Under the pieces are notes generated by a model. That model searched no databases, had not been told where the DNA came from, and saw nothing but the letters and a program-made list of their open reading frames with translations. A program made the translations under genes and the position numbers. A stretch of 44,040 nucleotides of DNA from Lingula anatina. Lineage: Eukaryota > Brachiopoda > Lingulata > Lingulida > Lingulidae. Below are positions 10,126-22,060 of the stretch, in pieces. Numbering within the stretch: the first letter of the stretch is position 1; each line of letters begins with the position of its first letter. The DNA is taken from NCBI RefSeq assembly GCF_001039355.2, contig NW_019775291.1, positions 414,360-458,399 on the forward strand. Reading direction: 5' to 3'.

Positions 10126-11312
10126 AGCGGTGTTAGTTTGCAGCCTGTGATTTACCATTCTGTTTGGCGACCATGTCTTTTTACGAACCAAATCAAAACA
10201 ATACATTCTCTTTCACATTTGATCAATGACAAAATTACAGTATCGACAGATGCAGTAACGAAAGATACAAATCATCGGAATGAAGACGTGGTTTTATTTC
10301 TTGACAATTGCTGAGATTTAACCAAAATAATTTTTGTTTTATGTACCGTTGTCCAGATAACTTTGTCCATTTGTAGGTGTGCATGTATTCAGCTCGTAAC
10401 ATGTATGTTTTATGTTCATTCGTTTTAGTAACGTACATCCCTATCTATACCAATTAAGTGAAATGGTTATTATCTTTAATTATGCCAAAACAGTCTAAAT
10501 AATATATAAGTGGAATAATACATCATTTTTGGTTTCACTTTTGTAGTGCAGTTGTAAAACAAATTAGTCGGTAAAACCTTCCTCCTTACATAAAATGAAT
10601 ACTTATCTTTTTTTAAAAGTTATATGTCGATATTGAAGGGCATTTAGTCGAAAATAGAAGAATCACCAATGAGATATTTCTTATAACGTTTTGTAAAATT
10701 ATAATTTGTTAAGATGGTTTGGTTTGTTTGTCATCCGTTGCCAGAGTTGATCCGAACATGCATAAATATTTTTCCTGACACATAAACTACCTCCAGAACT
10801 ACACAAAAGTAGTAGCTTTTTTGACGAAGCATGTTCTGATACCCATAAAATAGACCAATAATTACAGCTGGTCATGAATCTTTGTGGCCAACGCGTGAGT
10901 TTGGTAATGTGGTATTTTGTATTGAAAATATATAAAAAAAACATGAAAATAATGATTTAACTGTAAGACGTTGTCGATGTCCATTGCTGTTCGTACTTCA
11001 CCTAAGTACGACAAGGCTTTTTTATGTTTAGAATCATAAATATCAAAAGAAATGTGGAGCAGGAAATGGTGAAGCAGTAAAATAACCAAACGCAATGCCC
11101 AAATTAATTTATTTTCAATTGATATACTTAATTCATATAAAATGTCCAATGAATGTCCAAATGAATATTTATTTTAAATTTGGTTCTTCAATTAATAAAA
11201 TAGCTATGTATCCTGTCCTGATTTTTTGGTTGTTATTTCTTTTTCCCGGTGTTTATTTCGTCGATTCTGAAAGCAAAAGAAATATATTTAATGGACACCT
11301 TGACCCGTTTTA

Positions 11313-11344
<32 letters not shown>

Positions 11345-11497
11345 CAGAGCACATTGTGCATTCAGTTATAAACAAACACATTTATTCAGTCATAAATGAA
11401 AATTATCAAACAGAAGCCGAGAAAACGTTCACACTGTTAGATTTCGGCCAACCTGGACTTAGGCCTTTATCAGAATGACGTAAGTAGATGTTGATAC

Positions 11498-11870
11498 TCA
11501 GTGTCCAATAGGTGGTATAGCGGCCACGACCATCTTATAAATGTAAGGTAGATCGACCTCCCCGACCCTATTAATGGGTGGCTGGTGACGGTTGATGTTG
11601 ATAGCCTCTTGTATCTTACGTAGGATATCAGATGACTTGGATCCAAGGATCTTGGTTGAATTCCAGTCAGTACTGTGGTCGGTGTTTATTACATGTTTAG
11701 AAATGGCAGAGCTGGTATTGTCTATATACATTCACTGGTTTCCTGTGTTCACTAACCCTGGTCTTATAATGTCTACCTGTCTGACCAAAGTAAAAAAGAA
11801 TTGCAGTTACGGCAGTTAATGTCACATATAGTCCCACCACGGTTAGCTAACAGTAAGACATTTTTCTCGG
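11498..11870 (-). mobile_element. Penelope-like element, GIY-YIG fragment (copy 2)
   Basis: Minus-strand frames give GGTICDINCRNCNS, a frameshift, then TSSAISKHVINTDHSTDWNS, then RKIQEAI and NRVGEVDLPYIY. This matches the C-terminal GIY-YIG endonuclease of Penelope-like retroelements (CxxC-type linker, TGR..KTR..EH, SAI..H....H..DW, R.I.EAI, NR...LP.IY). Frameshifted and 5'-truncated. Confidence 0.75.
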
Positions 11871-12008
11871 CTTGTGTTTGATAATGTTTATTTATGATCC
11901 AGCTACCAAGCTGATAAGCATTTTTTGCAAATTTATTAAGTGTTGATATTAAAAAAATATATATATTTTTAATAAAAATAGTTTTGATAAAAACGCAGAA
12001 TAGCAAAA

Positions 12009-12036
12009 CTATATGAACAGACCTGAATAAACAGGC

Positions 12037-12100
<64 letters not shown>

Positions 12101-12266
12101 AATGTCTCAATGTACTATGAATAGCCCNCCAGCTACCAAGCTGATAAGCATTTTTTGCAAATTTATTAAGTGTTGATATTAAAAAAATATATATATTTTT
12201 AATAAAAATAGTTTTGATAAAAACGCAGAATAGCAAAACTATATGAACAGACCTGAATAAACAGGC

Positions 12267-12330
<64 letters not shown>

Positions 12331-12351
12331 AATGTCTCAATGTACTATGAA
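12009..12351 (+). repeat. Duplicated contig end across an N
   Basis: The sequence ending at 12,126 and the sequence starting at 12,128 repeat the same roughly 225-230 bp (CCAGCTACCAAGCTGATAAG through a (TA)n tract to ATGAATAGCCC). The single-copy form is seen at 15,788-15,995. Confidence 0.85.
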
Positions 12352-12671
12352 TAGCCCTTTACTCAAATTTTTCCTTAGATTTCATTGTTGTAGACATTGC
12401 CTGACGTCAAATTGCTTAAGATATAATTTATAAACACAAATTTAAATTATTATTACAGGTGGCTAGAGTGTCGTTAGAGTGTCGTTATTTCTTGCTTAAA
12501 CTCTTTAATTCGCCCATGTCTGTTTTTTCCTCACTCTGAATACAGTTTGGGGTAGGACTGTCTTATCCAATAAAGACACTGAATAGATAAGGGGGAATTA
12601 TTCAAGTGAGTCAGCCATATTTGACCCGAGAACTAGTTAGTCCACTGTTCCGAATGCGACCTAGGACCTAC

Positions 12672-12812
12672 CGGTGCAGTTGAATCCATCCCCGCTGTAA
12701 CCCTCGTTGCAAATACAATGTTGGTAATATAATGAATTGCAGTTGTCATTGTTCTCGGGCAATGTACGATTACGCAGCGTGTCAGCGCATTGGGCGTTTT
12801 CCCCACATTGTG
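12672..12812 (-). CDS. EGF exon type A, gene 2 (third, maybe duplicate)
   Basis: 141 nt, phase 1-1, intact, same splice sites and the same four-residue read-through to a stop as the copy at 16,310-16,450. It lies about 550 bp from the N at 12,127. Confidence 0.82.
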
Positions 12813-13241
12813 CTGAAAACAAAATTTAAAAAACGTACGTTGGCACTCTCCCGCGACTGAATACCTGAATATTTTAAATCACCTTAATGGGCGTTATTTT
12901 ATGACGTGTTTTCATAAGTTCCACCTAATCATCTGAATATGTTAGTTGTATTATCATAAACAGAGATCTACAGCCATAGGACACGTTTTCGTAACAAAAT
13001 CATTTGAATATGGTTTTATAGTTTTTAAAGAGAGATCTAGAGCCATATGACTTGATATCAGTCTGTAGAAGGTACTATTACTGTACTTGCTACATGTACA
13101 TATTTTCTGGCAGCAATTTTTGCGCTGCTAAATTTGCTTTGTAATTTCTTTTGCTGCATGCTTCACAACTTAGATCTATCAGCTGCTATATGTTAATACT
13201 GAGATACACAAAGTATGCAGTATTAGAAAGGCACGGCTTAC

Positions 13242-13355
13242 CTTTTTGACACAATGTTCCGAAATAACCATCGGGACAAATACACCACGATCGCAAAGTT
13301 ATAGTATGAACTCCACACGTTCCACCATTCAAGCAGCCATTATTGCGGCACGGAC
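13242..13355 (-). CDS. EGF exon type B, gene 2 (third, maybe duplicate)
   Basis: 114 nt, phase 1-1, intact. It differs from the B exon at 16,877-16,990 by only a couple of bases (for example GAT for GAG after the CxC pair). Either a very recent tandem duplicate or the other haplotype assembled in line. Confidence 0.82.
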
Positions 13356-13769
13356 CTGAAATGAGGACACTGCAAGAATTATAAAATGCTCTCTCACCGT
13401 TAAGTTATTTCAATTTTTATAACTTAAGCATTTACTTAAAGGTACATACGAACCGAGCATCGGTGGAGCGTGGATTCCCAGTAATACATGTAAACCACTT
13501 CTACTAGATTCTTATATGACTCAAATAAATTCGACATGCTAAGGGATAAACTGAATAGATCACTCGAACAGCCATAAAAGACCTTTAGACTGCTNACTTT
13601 CAGTAATAAGAAGAAAATTAACATAAATCTATCGTCATCTTGCATTGGCTGCCATTTTGGCAATTTAACTATGATAATTTTTTCAAATAATTGTATTGAT
13701 AACTGAGGTCCAAGTCTAATTTTTTAAAAAAAGTTTACAATACAGCGAGTTCATATATTTGAAATACAT

Positions 13770-15415
13770 GGCAATTAAAAGGTGTCAGAAATTATAATTT
13801 TAAAACCCCTGTGTTACTGTGGCAACAGCTGAATCTGTCACACCTTTCACCTATTACATGGCAAACAAGCAGAATATTTGAACTTAGGGCTCAAGCTATC
13901 AGAAAATTACAGTAAATAAAAATTGCTAATAGGGCTGAGCTAGCTTGAGTTTATTAAATTTTATTTTGTATTGGAATAATGTATCATATCATTTCATGTG
14001 AAAGCAAATTGGCGGCCATTTTGAATTTCGAAAGTCATAATTCAATCTGAATTAACACAGTTTATAGAAAAGGGTCCTAGGTCCATATTCAGTACACCTA
14101 AAAGTAATAAAGAATGTAATTTGGGATGATTAATGTGGCATCTTTCCAGTTAGGACAGCCGTATGTAAAAGACATGTTTTGTGGCAGCCACCTTGGATTT
14201 CAGGATTTTACGTCATAATTAAAAGGTTACATCTTCAACAAGCACTTTAGGCAGACAGCAGAGGCTTTTTACCATTATGGAACATCAAAACACATGCCAA
14301 ATTGCAATTTCTTAATAATTAAATAAAAACTCAAATATAAAAAAATTCCCAAAATTATTAAAAAATGAGCAATAATTGGCAGCCATCTTGAATTTGCTGC
14401 CATCTTGGGACATTTTGATGATTGTGAAGTATAGCACACTTCTTAATTTACACATCTGGTATAATTGTGAATTCCATGATTTTAAATGCATTTGTAATAT
14501 TTAATTTTTATTTTTGGTCTCAAAATTATCAATTTTCAACCCCAGACATTACCATGGCAACAGCTCTGTTACTCAGACCCACCACCTGTTAAATTTCAAA
14601 CAAGCAGAATATAAAAGCTTAGGGCCTTACCTACCAGAAAATAATAGAAAACAAAAATCAATAATGGGACTAAGTTGGTGGGAGATAATTAAAATTAATA
14701 TTCTGTTGGAAGAATATATTATATCAATTTTAGCCAGTGTGTATAAGCATATTGGCGGCCATTTTGATTTTTGAAAGTCTTAATGTAATCAGAATTAATG
14801 CAAATTGTTTTAAAAAGTCCTAAGTTCAAATTCAGTTTATTAAAAGTAATAAAGAATGACACTTTGATGATAAATCTGGCATCTTTCCAGTTGGGACAGC
14901 AGACTTATATTTTGGCCACCATTTTGTATTTCAGGATTTTACAACAAAATTAAAAGGTTTTATCTAAAATAAATACTGTAGGTAGCAAGTAGAGACTGTA
15001 TGCTATTCCGGCGCATAAAAACATATCCCACATTCTTATTCCTTAATAATTGAATAAAGACTCAAATATGAAAAATAATTGAAATTACCAAAAAATTAGC
15101 AAAAATTGGCCGCCATCTTGAATTTACAGCCATCTTGGAATATTTTGAGGATCATAAAGTATAGTGCAGCTCTTGAACTATACATCTGAAAGGATTTTGA
15201 ATTCCATTCACTTAACACATTTGAATAATTTAATATTTTTTTGGTCTCAGAAATTTCAATTTTTAATCTCAGACGTTACCATGGCAACGGCTGTAGCACA
15301 CACACCCACCACCAGTTTAATGGCAAACAAGCGGAAAATCAAAGCTTAGGACCTAAGCTATCAGAAAAACATAGTGAACGAAAATCACTAAGGGGGGGGA
15401 GGGGGGTCTACATTG
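13770..15415 (+). repeat. 735-bp tandem repeat, about 2.2 copies
   Basis: Anchors TTAC(C/T)(A/G)TGGCAAC at about 13,814, 14,549 and 15,276 give periods of about 735 and 727 bp. Each unit carries several GGCCATTTTG or GCCATCTTG boxes. No coding signal. Confidence 0.85.
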
Positions 15416-15420
15416 GCCCA

Positions 15421-15775
15421 TAGACTATAAATGTAAGGTAGATCGACCTCCCCGACCCTATTCATGGGTGGCTGGTGACGGCTGATGTTGATAGCCTCTT
15501 GTATCTTATGTAGGATATCAGACGAGTCGGATTCAAGGATCTTGGTTGAATTCCAGTCAGTACTGTGGTCGGTGTTTATTACATGCTTAGAAATGGCAGA
15601 GCTTGTCTTGTCTATATACATTCACTGGTTTCCTGTGTTCACTAACCCTGGTCTTATAATGTCTACCTGTCTCAATAAGTAAAAAAGAATTGCAGTCACG
15701 GCAGTTAATCTCACATATAGTCCCACCACGGTAAGCTAACAGTAAGACATTTTTCTCGGCTTGTGTTTGATAATG
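15421..15775 (-). mobile_element. Penelope-like element, GIY-YIG fragment (copy 3)
   Basis: Near-identical to copy 2. It reads GGTICEINCRDCNS, then TGRHYKTRVSEHRK, then after a frameshift TSSAISKHVINTDHSTDWNS and NRVGEVDLPYIY. Part of the 1.6-1.9 kb block duplicated from 11.5-13.4 kb. Confidence 0.75.
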
Positions 15776-15925
15776 TTTATTTATGATCCAGCTACCAAGC
15801 TGATAAGCATTTTTTGCAAATTTATTAAGTGTTGATATTAAAAATATATATATATTTTTAATAAAAATAGTTTTGATAAAAACGCAGAATAGCAAAACTA
15901 TATGAACAGACCTGTATAAACAGGC

Positions 15926-15969
<44 letters not shown>

Positions 15970-16309
15970 AATGTCTCAATGTACTATGAATAGCCCTTTA
16001 CTCAAATTTTTCCTTACATTTCATTGTTGTAGACATTGCCTGACGTCAAATTGCTTAAGATATAATTTATAAACACAAATTTAAATTATTATTATTATTA
16101 TTACAGGTGGCTAGAGTGTCGTTATTTCTTGCTTAAACTCTTTAATTCGCCCATGTCTGTTTTTTCCTCACTCTGAATACAGTTTGGGGTAGGACTGTCT
16201 TATCCAATAATAGACACTGAATAGATTAGGGGGAATTATTCAAGTGAGTCAGCCATATTTGACCCGAGAACTAGTTAGTCCACTGTTCCGAATGCGACCT
16301 AGGACCTAC

Positions 16310-16450
16310 CGGTGCAGTTGAATCCATCCCCGCTGTAACCCTCGTTGCAAATACAATGTTGGTAATATAATGAATTGCAGTTGTCATTGTTCTCGGGCAA
16401 TGTACGATTACGCAGCGTGTCAGCGCATTGGGCGTTTTCCCCACATTGTG
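16310..16450 (-). CDS. EGF exon type A, gene 2 (second)
   Basis: 141 nt, phase 1-1, acceptor GTTTTCAG, donor ACCG|GTAGGT. Six cysteines: QCGENAQC, then HCICNEGYSGDGFNC. Identical or nearly so to 12,672-12,812. Confidence 0.9.
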
Positions 16451-16876
16451 CTGAAAACAAAATTTAAAAAACGTACGTTGGCACTCGCCCGCGACTGAAT
16501 ACCTGAATATTTTAAATCACCTTAATGGGCGTTATTTTATGACGTGTTTTCATAAGTTCCACCTAATCATCTGAATATGTTAGTTGTATTATCATAAACA
16601 GAGATCTACAGCCATAGGACACGTTTTCGTAACAAAATCATTTGAATATGGTTTTATAGTTTTTAAAGAGAGATCTAGAGCCATATGACTTGATATCAGT
16701 CTGTAGAAGGTACTATTACTGTACTTGCTACATCATATTTTCTGGCAGCAATTTTTGCGCTGCTAAATTTGCTTTGTAATTTTTTTTGCTGCATGCTTCA
16801 CAACTTAGATCTATCAGCTGCTATATGTTAATACTGAGATACACAAAGTATGCAGTATTAGAAAGGCACGGCTTAC

Positions 16877-16990
16877 CTTTTTGACACAATGTTCCGAAAT
16901 AACCCTCGGGACAAATACACCACGATCGCAAAGTTATAGTATGAACTCCACACGTTCCACCATTCAAGCAGCCATTATTGCGACACGGAC
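16877..16990 (-). CDS. EGF exon type B, gene 2 (second)
   Basis: 114 nt, phase 1-1, acceptor CATTTCAG, donor AAAAAG|GTAAGC. Six cysteines: PCRNNGCLNGGTC, then WCICPEGYFGTLC. Nearly identical to 13,242-13,355. Confidence 0.9.
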
Positions 16991-17480
16991 CTGAAATGAG
17001 GACACTGCAAGAATTATAAAATGCTCTCTCACCGTTAAATTATTTCAATTCTTATAACTTAAGCATTTACTTAAGCAGGGTAACTAATATCAATGGAATT
17101 AATTGCGTACACCTGTCACTTTTTGCGTACTTTCCTAGGCCATTTTTCTTACTCTTCAGATGTAAAATTACTTAAACTAAATGTTGACAATAGTGTGTTA
17201 TATTAATTAATACTGGACCACCCCCCGCCATCAAGCGATAATGGAATACTGTTCATTTCACAGTAAAAACCTATAAAATAAATAATTAAGGAAATGAATA
17301 ACTCATTTAATTAACATATTTAGGAAGACACACCACCATAGATTTAATTATATAAAATGAAGCATATCTGGTGGTATCAGTTCTTGCTATAGTAAACATG
17401 TTTTATGAGCTTGTGCTATACATAACTATTTCATATTATCCAGAAAAGTCGATAGTAAGCGTAACGAGGACATTGCTTAC

Positions 17481-17597
17481 GCAATTCGCATCTCTCTCCG
17501 AAAAAGTCTAAGAAGCAAATACAGTGGATGCCAGACGATTCATCAATATGATCTGCGCAAAGCCCATCATTATGGCAACTGTCAGGCTCACATTCGT
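17481..17597 (-). CDS. EGF exon type C, gene 2 (second)
   Basis: 117 nt, phase 1-1, acceptor TATTTTCAG, donor TTGC|GTAAGC. Six cysteines: ECEPDSCHNDGLC, then HCICFLDFFGERC. The conserved Gly two residues after the CxC pair is replaced (FLD), as in the 37.2 kb copy (FDK). Confidence 0.9.
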
Positions 17598-17798
17598 CTG
17601 AAAATAGATGTCAAGCCAATTTAAATGTTAGAGATGTTTAATCATTTCATTCATATAGTTAAATTTTAAAATCGGCTAAAACTCTGGGGTCTATAAATTT
17701 ATCCCCAAAACTGCCTGTTTAAAGGACTCCTGTACTTTCATCATGTCAAATTTCAATTTTCGGAATTGTTCAATAATCCAGTAAACTACAAAACTTAC

Positions 17799-17939
17799 TG
17801 GAGCAGCTCAATCCGTCCCCAAGGTAACCCTTTTCGCAAACACAATATTGGTAAGATGCTGAATCGCAGCTGTCATTGTTCTCTGGCAATGGCTTGTTTA
17901 GCGGTATGTAAACGCACTGGGCGTTTTCCCCACACGTTG
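17799..17939 (-). CDS. EGF exon type A, gene 2 (first)
   Basis: 141 nt, phase 1-1, acceptor TTGATAG, donor CCA|GTAAGT (strong). Six cysteines: TCGENAQC, then YCVCEKGYLGDGLSC. Intact counterpart of the half exon at 3,690-3,778. Confidence 0.9.
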
Positions 17940-18243
17940 CTATCAACAAGTAAAAAGATATAAGCTGGCATTCGCCCGTGACAGAATACTTGACCTTTTT
18001 AAACCGCCTTAACGGGTGTTACAATAGGACGTGTTTTATAAATTCCACCTAATCACTTGAATATGTTAGTTGTATTTTTAGTCAACAAACAGAGATCTAG
18101 TGTCATATGGCTTGATCTCAGGCTATAGAAGTTACTATTGCATATGTTCTGGTGTCAATATATGCGATGGTAAATTCTCTTTGTATTTTCTTTTGCTGCT
18201 TCAAATTACACATGGAATGCAATATAAGAAGGGTACGGCCTAC

Positions 18244-18357
18244 CTTTATCGCAAAATTGTCCGTGATACCCCTCCGGACAAATGCACCACGAAAGCAAAT
18301 TTGTAGTATTAACTGCACACTTTGCACCATTCCAGCAGTAATTAAGGCGGCACTGGC
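18244..18357 (-). CDS. EGF exon type B, gene 2 (first)
   Basis: 114 nt, phase 1-1, acceptor CATTTCAG, donor AAAG|GTAGGC. Six cysteines: QCRLNYCWNGAKC, then WCICPEGYHGQFC. Other frames over this exon are shadows. Confidence 0.9.
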
Positions 18358-18850
18358 CTGAAATGAAATATTGCAAGGGTTATAAACTGCCACGCGTGCT
18401 CTTTCATTTGAGATATTTCAATTCTTATGATTTAAGCAGTTACTAAGACATGGTAACTGATATCTATGGAATTCACTTCGCACAGAATTCCACCTGACTT
18501 TTTTGCATACTTCTGCTCAGCCATTTTTCTTGTATTTCATAGTAAAAAGCATTTAAACTAGATGCCGTCAATAGTTCGTATACATGGGACCACGCCGCGC
18601 CATCAAGCGATGATGACATACTGTTCGTTTCGCAAAAAAAAAAAAAAAAAAAAAAATGAGAATAAATAAATTAAAACCCCTACATACAGAGGAAGACACG
18701 TTGCTAATGGATAAATTGCATAAAATGAAGCATATCTGCTGGTATCAATTATTGCAATATTAATCTTGCTTTCTAACATGTTTTTAACATGTTGTATAAC
18801 TATTTCCTGTTATCCACAAAGGACGAATTTGTTATGGGGTCACTGCTTAC

Positions 18851-18967
18851 GCAAGTCGCATCTTTTTCCAAAAAAGGCACCAGGGCAAATGCACTGAAAG
18901 CCAGAAGGATCCTCGACACTTTCTAAGCAAACTCCACCATTATAGCAACTGTCAGGCTGGCATCCGT
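18851..18967 (-). CDS. EGF exon type C, gene 2 (first)
   Basis: 117 nt, phase 1-1, acceptor CTATATTCAG, donor TTGC|GTAAGC. Six cysteines: GCQPDSCYNGGVC, then QCICPGAFFGKRC. Confidence 0.9.
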
Positions 18968-19323
18968 CTGAATATAGATATTGCAAAGCAATTTAAATGT
19001 CAATCATGCTTTTTCATTTTACATATATATATAGTTGGAACTTTTCAAAAAAAAAAAAAATTAGAATTGATTGGCCATGCAAATCTTATCATTTTCAAAA
19101 TGTCACGCTTTGTGCGCCATGTCTTAATGATTTTAAAACGTCCACGCATAGTTCATGTTCTGGTACAGGAGCTAGGTCACGTGTTTATTCCCCTGGTCTG
19201 GTCGAACCAAATACAATTTAAATATGCACGTGTTGTTACCTCGCTTAACACTCAGCAAATGGAGGTTGAAGTAAGAAAAGACCTGGCCATATGTTAGTGC
19301 TGGTTATTGTGAATGCTCATTAC

Positions 19324-19385
19324 GAGGGCCACATATGCCACAGCTTGGATTGCATTTATTGCAGGGAGATGGGAATGATTCAGAA
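19324..19385 (-). CDS. Possible Cys-containing exon 2, gene 2
   Basis: Homologue of 37,627-37,685: SFPSPCNKCNPSCGICGP in frame, then C|GTAATG in phase 1. A weaker remnant of the same DNA is near 6,508-6,545 in gene 1. No acceptor identified. Confidence 0.35.
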
Positions 19386-20080
19386 TTGAAAAATTCCATA
19401 AAAGAGAAGGGTTTAAAAAACAAAGAGAAATCCCCGTAAATGTATTCAATTGTGTACACAATGCCTTTTTGTGGCCTATTATATATTTTTTTCATTAAAT
19501 AAAAATTAGAAAAACTGGTTTACCACACTTAAGTATACATATAGGAAGTTCTAACAACCATACTTGGTTAAAGGCTACTGAAAGTGAAAAAAAGTAACGA
19601 TTCTCTTACGTAGTCTTTGCTGTCATAAAAACTACATTTTAATTTTGCCACAGAATGTAATAAAAATATTCCCAAAAGCAGTGATTTTAGCCATAATTTT
19701 GATTGGACAAAGTGAATTATATAGAACATCACATAGCACAGGACCCTTAATGTAACACGCTGCATGTGTACATCACGCAGTGAAAGGACAGTGCGTTCGT
19801 ACCCCCTCCCAACTACGGGCTTGTTATCCAATCGTACTAAAACTCAATCGGACCCGGAAAATACAAATGTCCATGAATTCACGTAACTTTTAAGGCCTTA
19901 AGTCCAGGAAAAAATAACGGAAATAACATGGACAGAAGGTATAAGCTGAGACAAAATGACCTTCGGATTTCGTCATTAACATGCTGAGATTAGAATTGAT
20001 ACCAGATCTCATAACTGCAGACAGTACATGTACTGTATTGTACATGAACACGAATGTCGAGTTGGTCTCTATACACTTAC

Positions 20081-20217
20081 TGGTGCTTGTTTGGCTCAGC
20101 TTAGTTTTACTGAGAAAAACGCACGTCATCAAGGCAAGAACAAGGCTTGGGCAGAACAACAATCCCATTACTGATTGGTTAATATTATATACAGTACTCT
20201 TTTATAGCACTTCTAGG
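20081..20217 (-). CDS. Signal-peptide exon, gene 2
   Basis: Coding from ATG at 20,168 (the extra upstream ATG of genes 1 and 4 is GTA here) to 20,081: 29 codons plus one base, phase 1, donor A|GTAAGTG. Hydrophobic core LVLALMTCVFL. An acceptor-like TTTTATTCCAG ends at 20,218 and TATAAAAG lies at 20,199-20,206. Confidence 0.85.
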
Positions 20218-21119
20218 CTGGAATAAAATAAAACATTCAGAAGAACAAAGTATTAAAGTATTAAAATATCAACATCATCATACATATATGAAAATCTTTA
20301 GACTAAATTGGTCTTGACAAATTGCGACCGCACGCTCATAGCAATATCATCATTTGTTTCAAGGTCATAATTTTCGAGGAGTCATTCCCGCAGCAGTTGT
20401 TTAAGAGAACGCATGATTTAGTGTCTTCAATCAAGAAGTTGTAAAGAAACTTTGTATTGTGTTTTGTTTGCTGGAAATTTCGCGTATATAATACTTTGTA
20501 TATGGAATATTATTTCCTCGAAGACCAAAAATGCACTGATGCACATTTTGTAAAGTCATGTTTTATCATGTTATACATGTTTTCAACATTAAACATTTCA
20601 AATGCTATTTTAGACTATTTCTCTGTGCAGTATAATGATACTAATCATAAATTTTAACGTTTCACTTTCTACACAGAATTGTAGCTTAAAGGGATAATAA
20701 CTCTTTGTATGAGATCTATATTTCACAATAAAAACATTGTGAATAACTCATGGAAATATAATGTATTCTGTTTTACCACAAAAACAGCAGTTATAGGTAT
20801 TATTCTGATATCTGAGCTTGTCTTTAGACCACGTGATCTCCATTGATGGCTATACTCTGTTAAAATCTCTTGACAGATTTTAACAAAAAAAAAATCAAAC
20901 TTTTTAGTAGAAAAAACCAGGGACTAACTTTGAATGTAAAAATGGATGCATTAACCATTGGTGAGTATGGGAAAATTGTTGTTTACTCCAGGAAAATTAA
21001 TTTTAAAATTATGAAAATATAACATGCAATAAAATACGTAATTCATCCTTTTAAGAAATCTGTATGAAATATTTGATGTTATTTTGGTCGAAGCGCTACG
21101 AATATAGTAGGCTTGTTAA

Positions 21120-22060
21120 GGACCAAAAAATGGCCAAACGCTGCATTTTGTAGTACAAATGTCTAACTTGGCATAAATGTTCCTTGGGCCAAAAGAAAAT
21201 TTTTTATCCAAAGAGACGCCCTCTATCGATACATTAATTAGCATAAATTATGCAAATTATGTGCCAAAATATATAATATTTCATATTTCCATTAATTTTT
21301 GGCCTAGAAACATGTATAGATTATCAATCCTGACTAAATTAGGAACAAGGAACCCAATTTTGATCATTTGGAAGCAATTGGTGGCCATTTTGTGCCTTAA
21401 ATCCAAGATGGCCGCCACCCACCATTTTGAAAGTAGACATAATTTTGCTATTTTATGTTGAATTTTGAAGCGTTTGGTCTAACTATACTTGATATATATA
21501 TCGATTCTTACTATTTTGGGGGTGCAAAAGTCATTTTTGATATTGTTATGGTGATAGTAGGTGATTTGAAGGAACAAAGAGGGTGTTTTAAGTGCCTACC
21601 AAGATATGTGTGAACGCTGCAAAACCATGGATATTGATAACCCGCATTCAAATATATCTCAATGCAATTTTTTGTTATATACCATCGCTATTGGACTATA
21701 TTATGAGCAAAAAAACACATTTTACCATTATGGTGCCCATTGGTGGCTGTTTTATCCCTCAAATCCAAGATGGCCGCCAAAAACCATTTTGAAATTGGGC
21801 ATAATTCGCTATTTTGAAACTATATGTATTACATCTTTGTAAATGAGTAATACGTCGTTTTATATTATTTTCTGGTGCAGAATACATTATCTGTTTCATA
21901 AAATTTGTGCCTCAAATCCAAGATGACCCTCAAATTTTCAAATCATTTTCAAATTGAGCATTATTCACCATTTTGAAACTATCACACCTTCATAAGCGTC
22001 ATACGTCATTTTTGATTATTTCCTGGTGCAGAATGCATTTTCGGTTTCATAAAATATAAA
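21120..22060 (+). repeat. Degenerate repeats with CCAAGATGGCCGCC boxes
   Basis: AAATCCAAGATGGCCGCC occurs at 21,399 and 21,761 and a decayed version at about 21,913, each followed by CATTTTGAAA and an A/T-rich stretch. These are spaced repeats, not genes. Confidence 0.75.

Larger units (their letters stand above)
11534..13437 (+). repeat. Segmental duplication, left copy
   Basis: Near-identical in direct orientation to 15,428-17,068, apart from the extra segment at the N (12,127). Both contain a GIY-YIG fragment, a (TA)n tract, an A exon and a B exon. Confidence 0.9.
15428..17068 (+). repeat. Segmental duplication, right copy
   Basis: Partner of 11,534-13,437. The 2 kb between the copies is the 735-bp repeat region. 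Confidence 0.9.

Noticed and set aside
17454-17600. Calcium-binding EGF assignment for C exons
   Set aside because: The Asp/Asn-x-Asp/Asn-Glu motif before the first cysteine and the matching later residues are not consistently present, so calcium binding is not claimed.
21177-21842. Several plus-strand open frames
   Set aside because: They lie in the CCAAGATGGCCGCC repeat and do not keep a frame between units.
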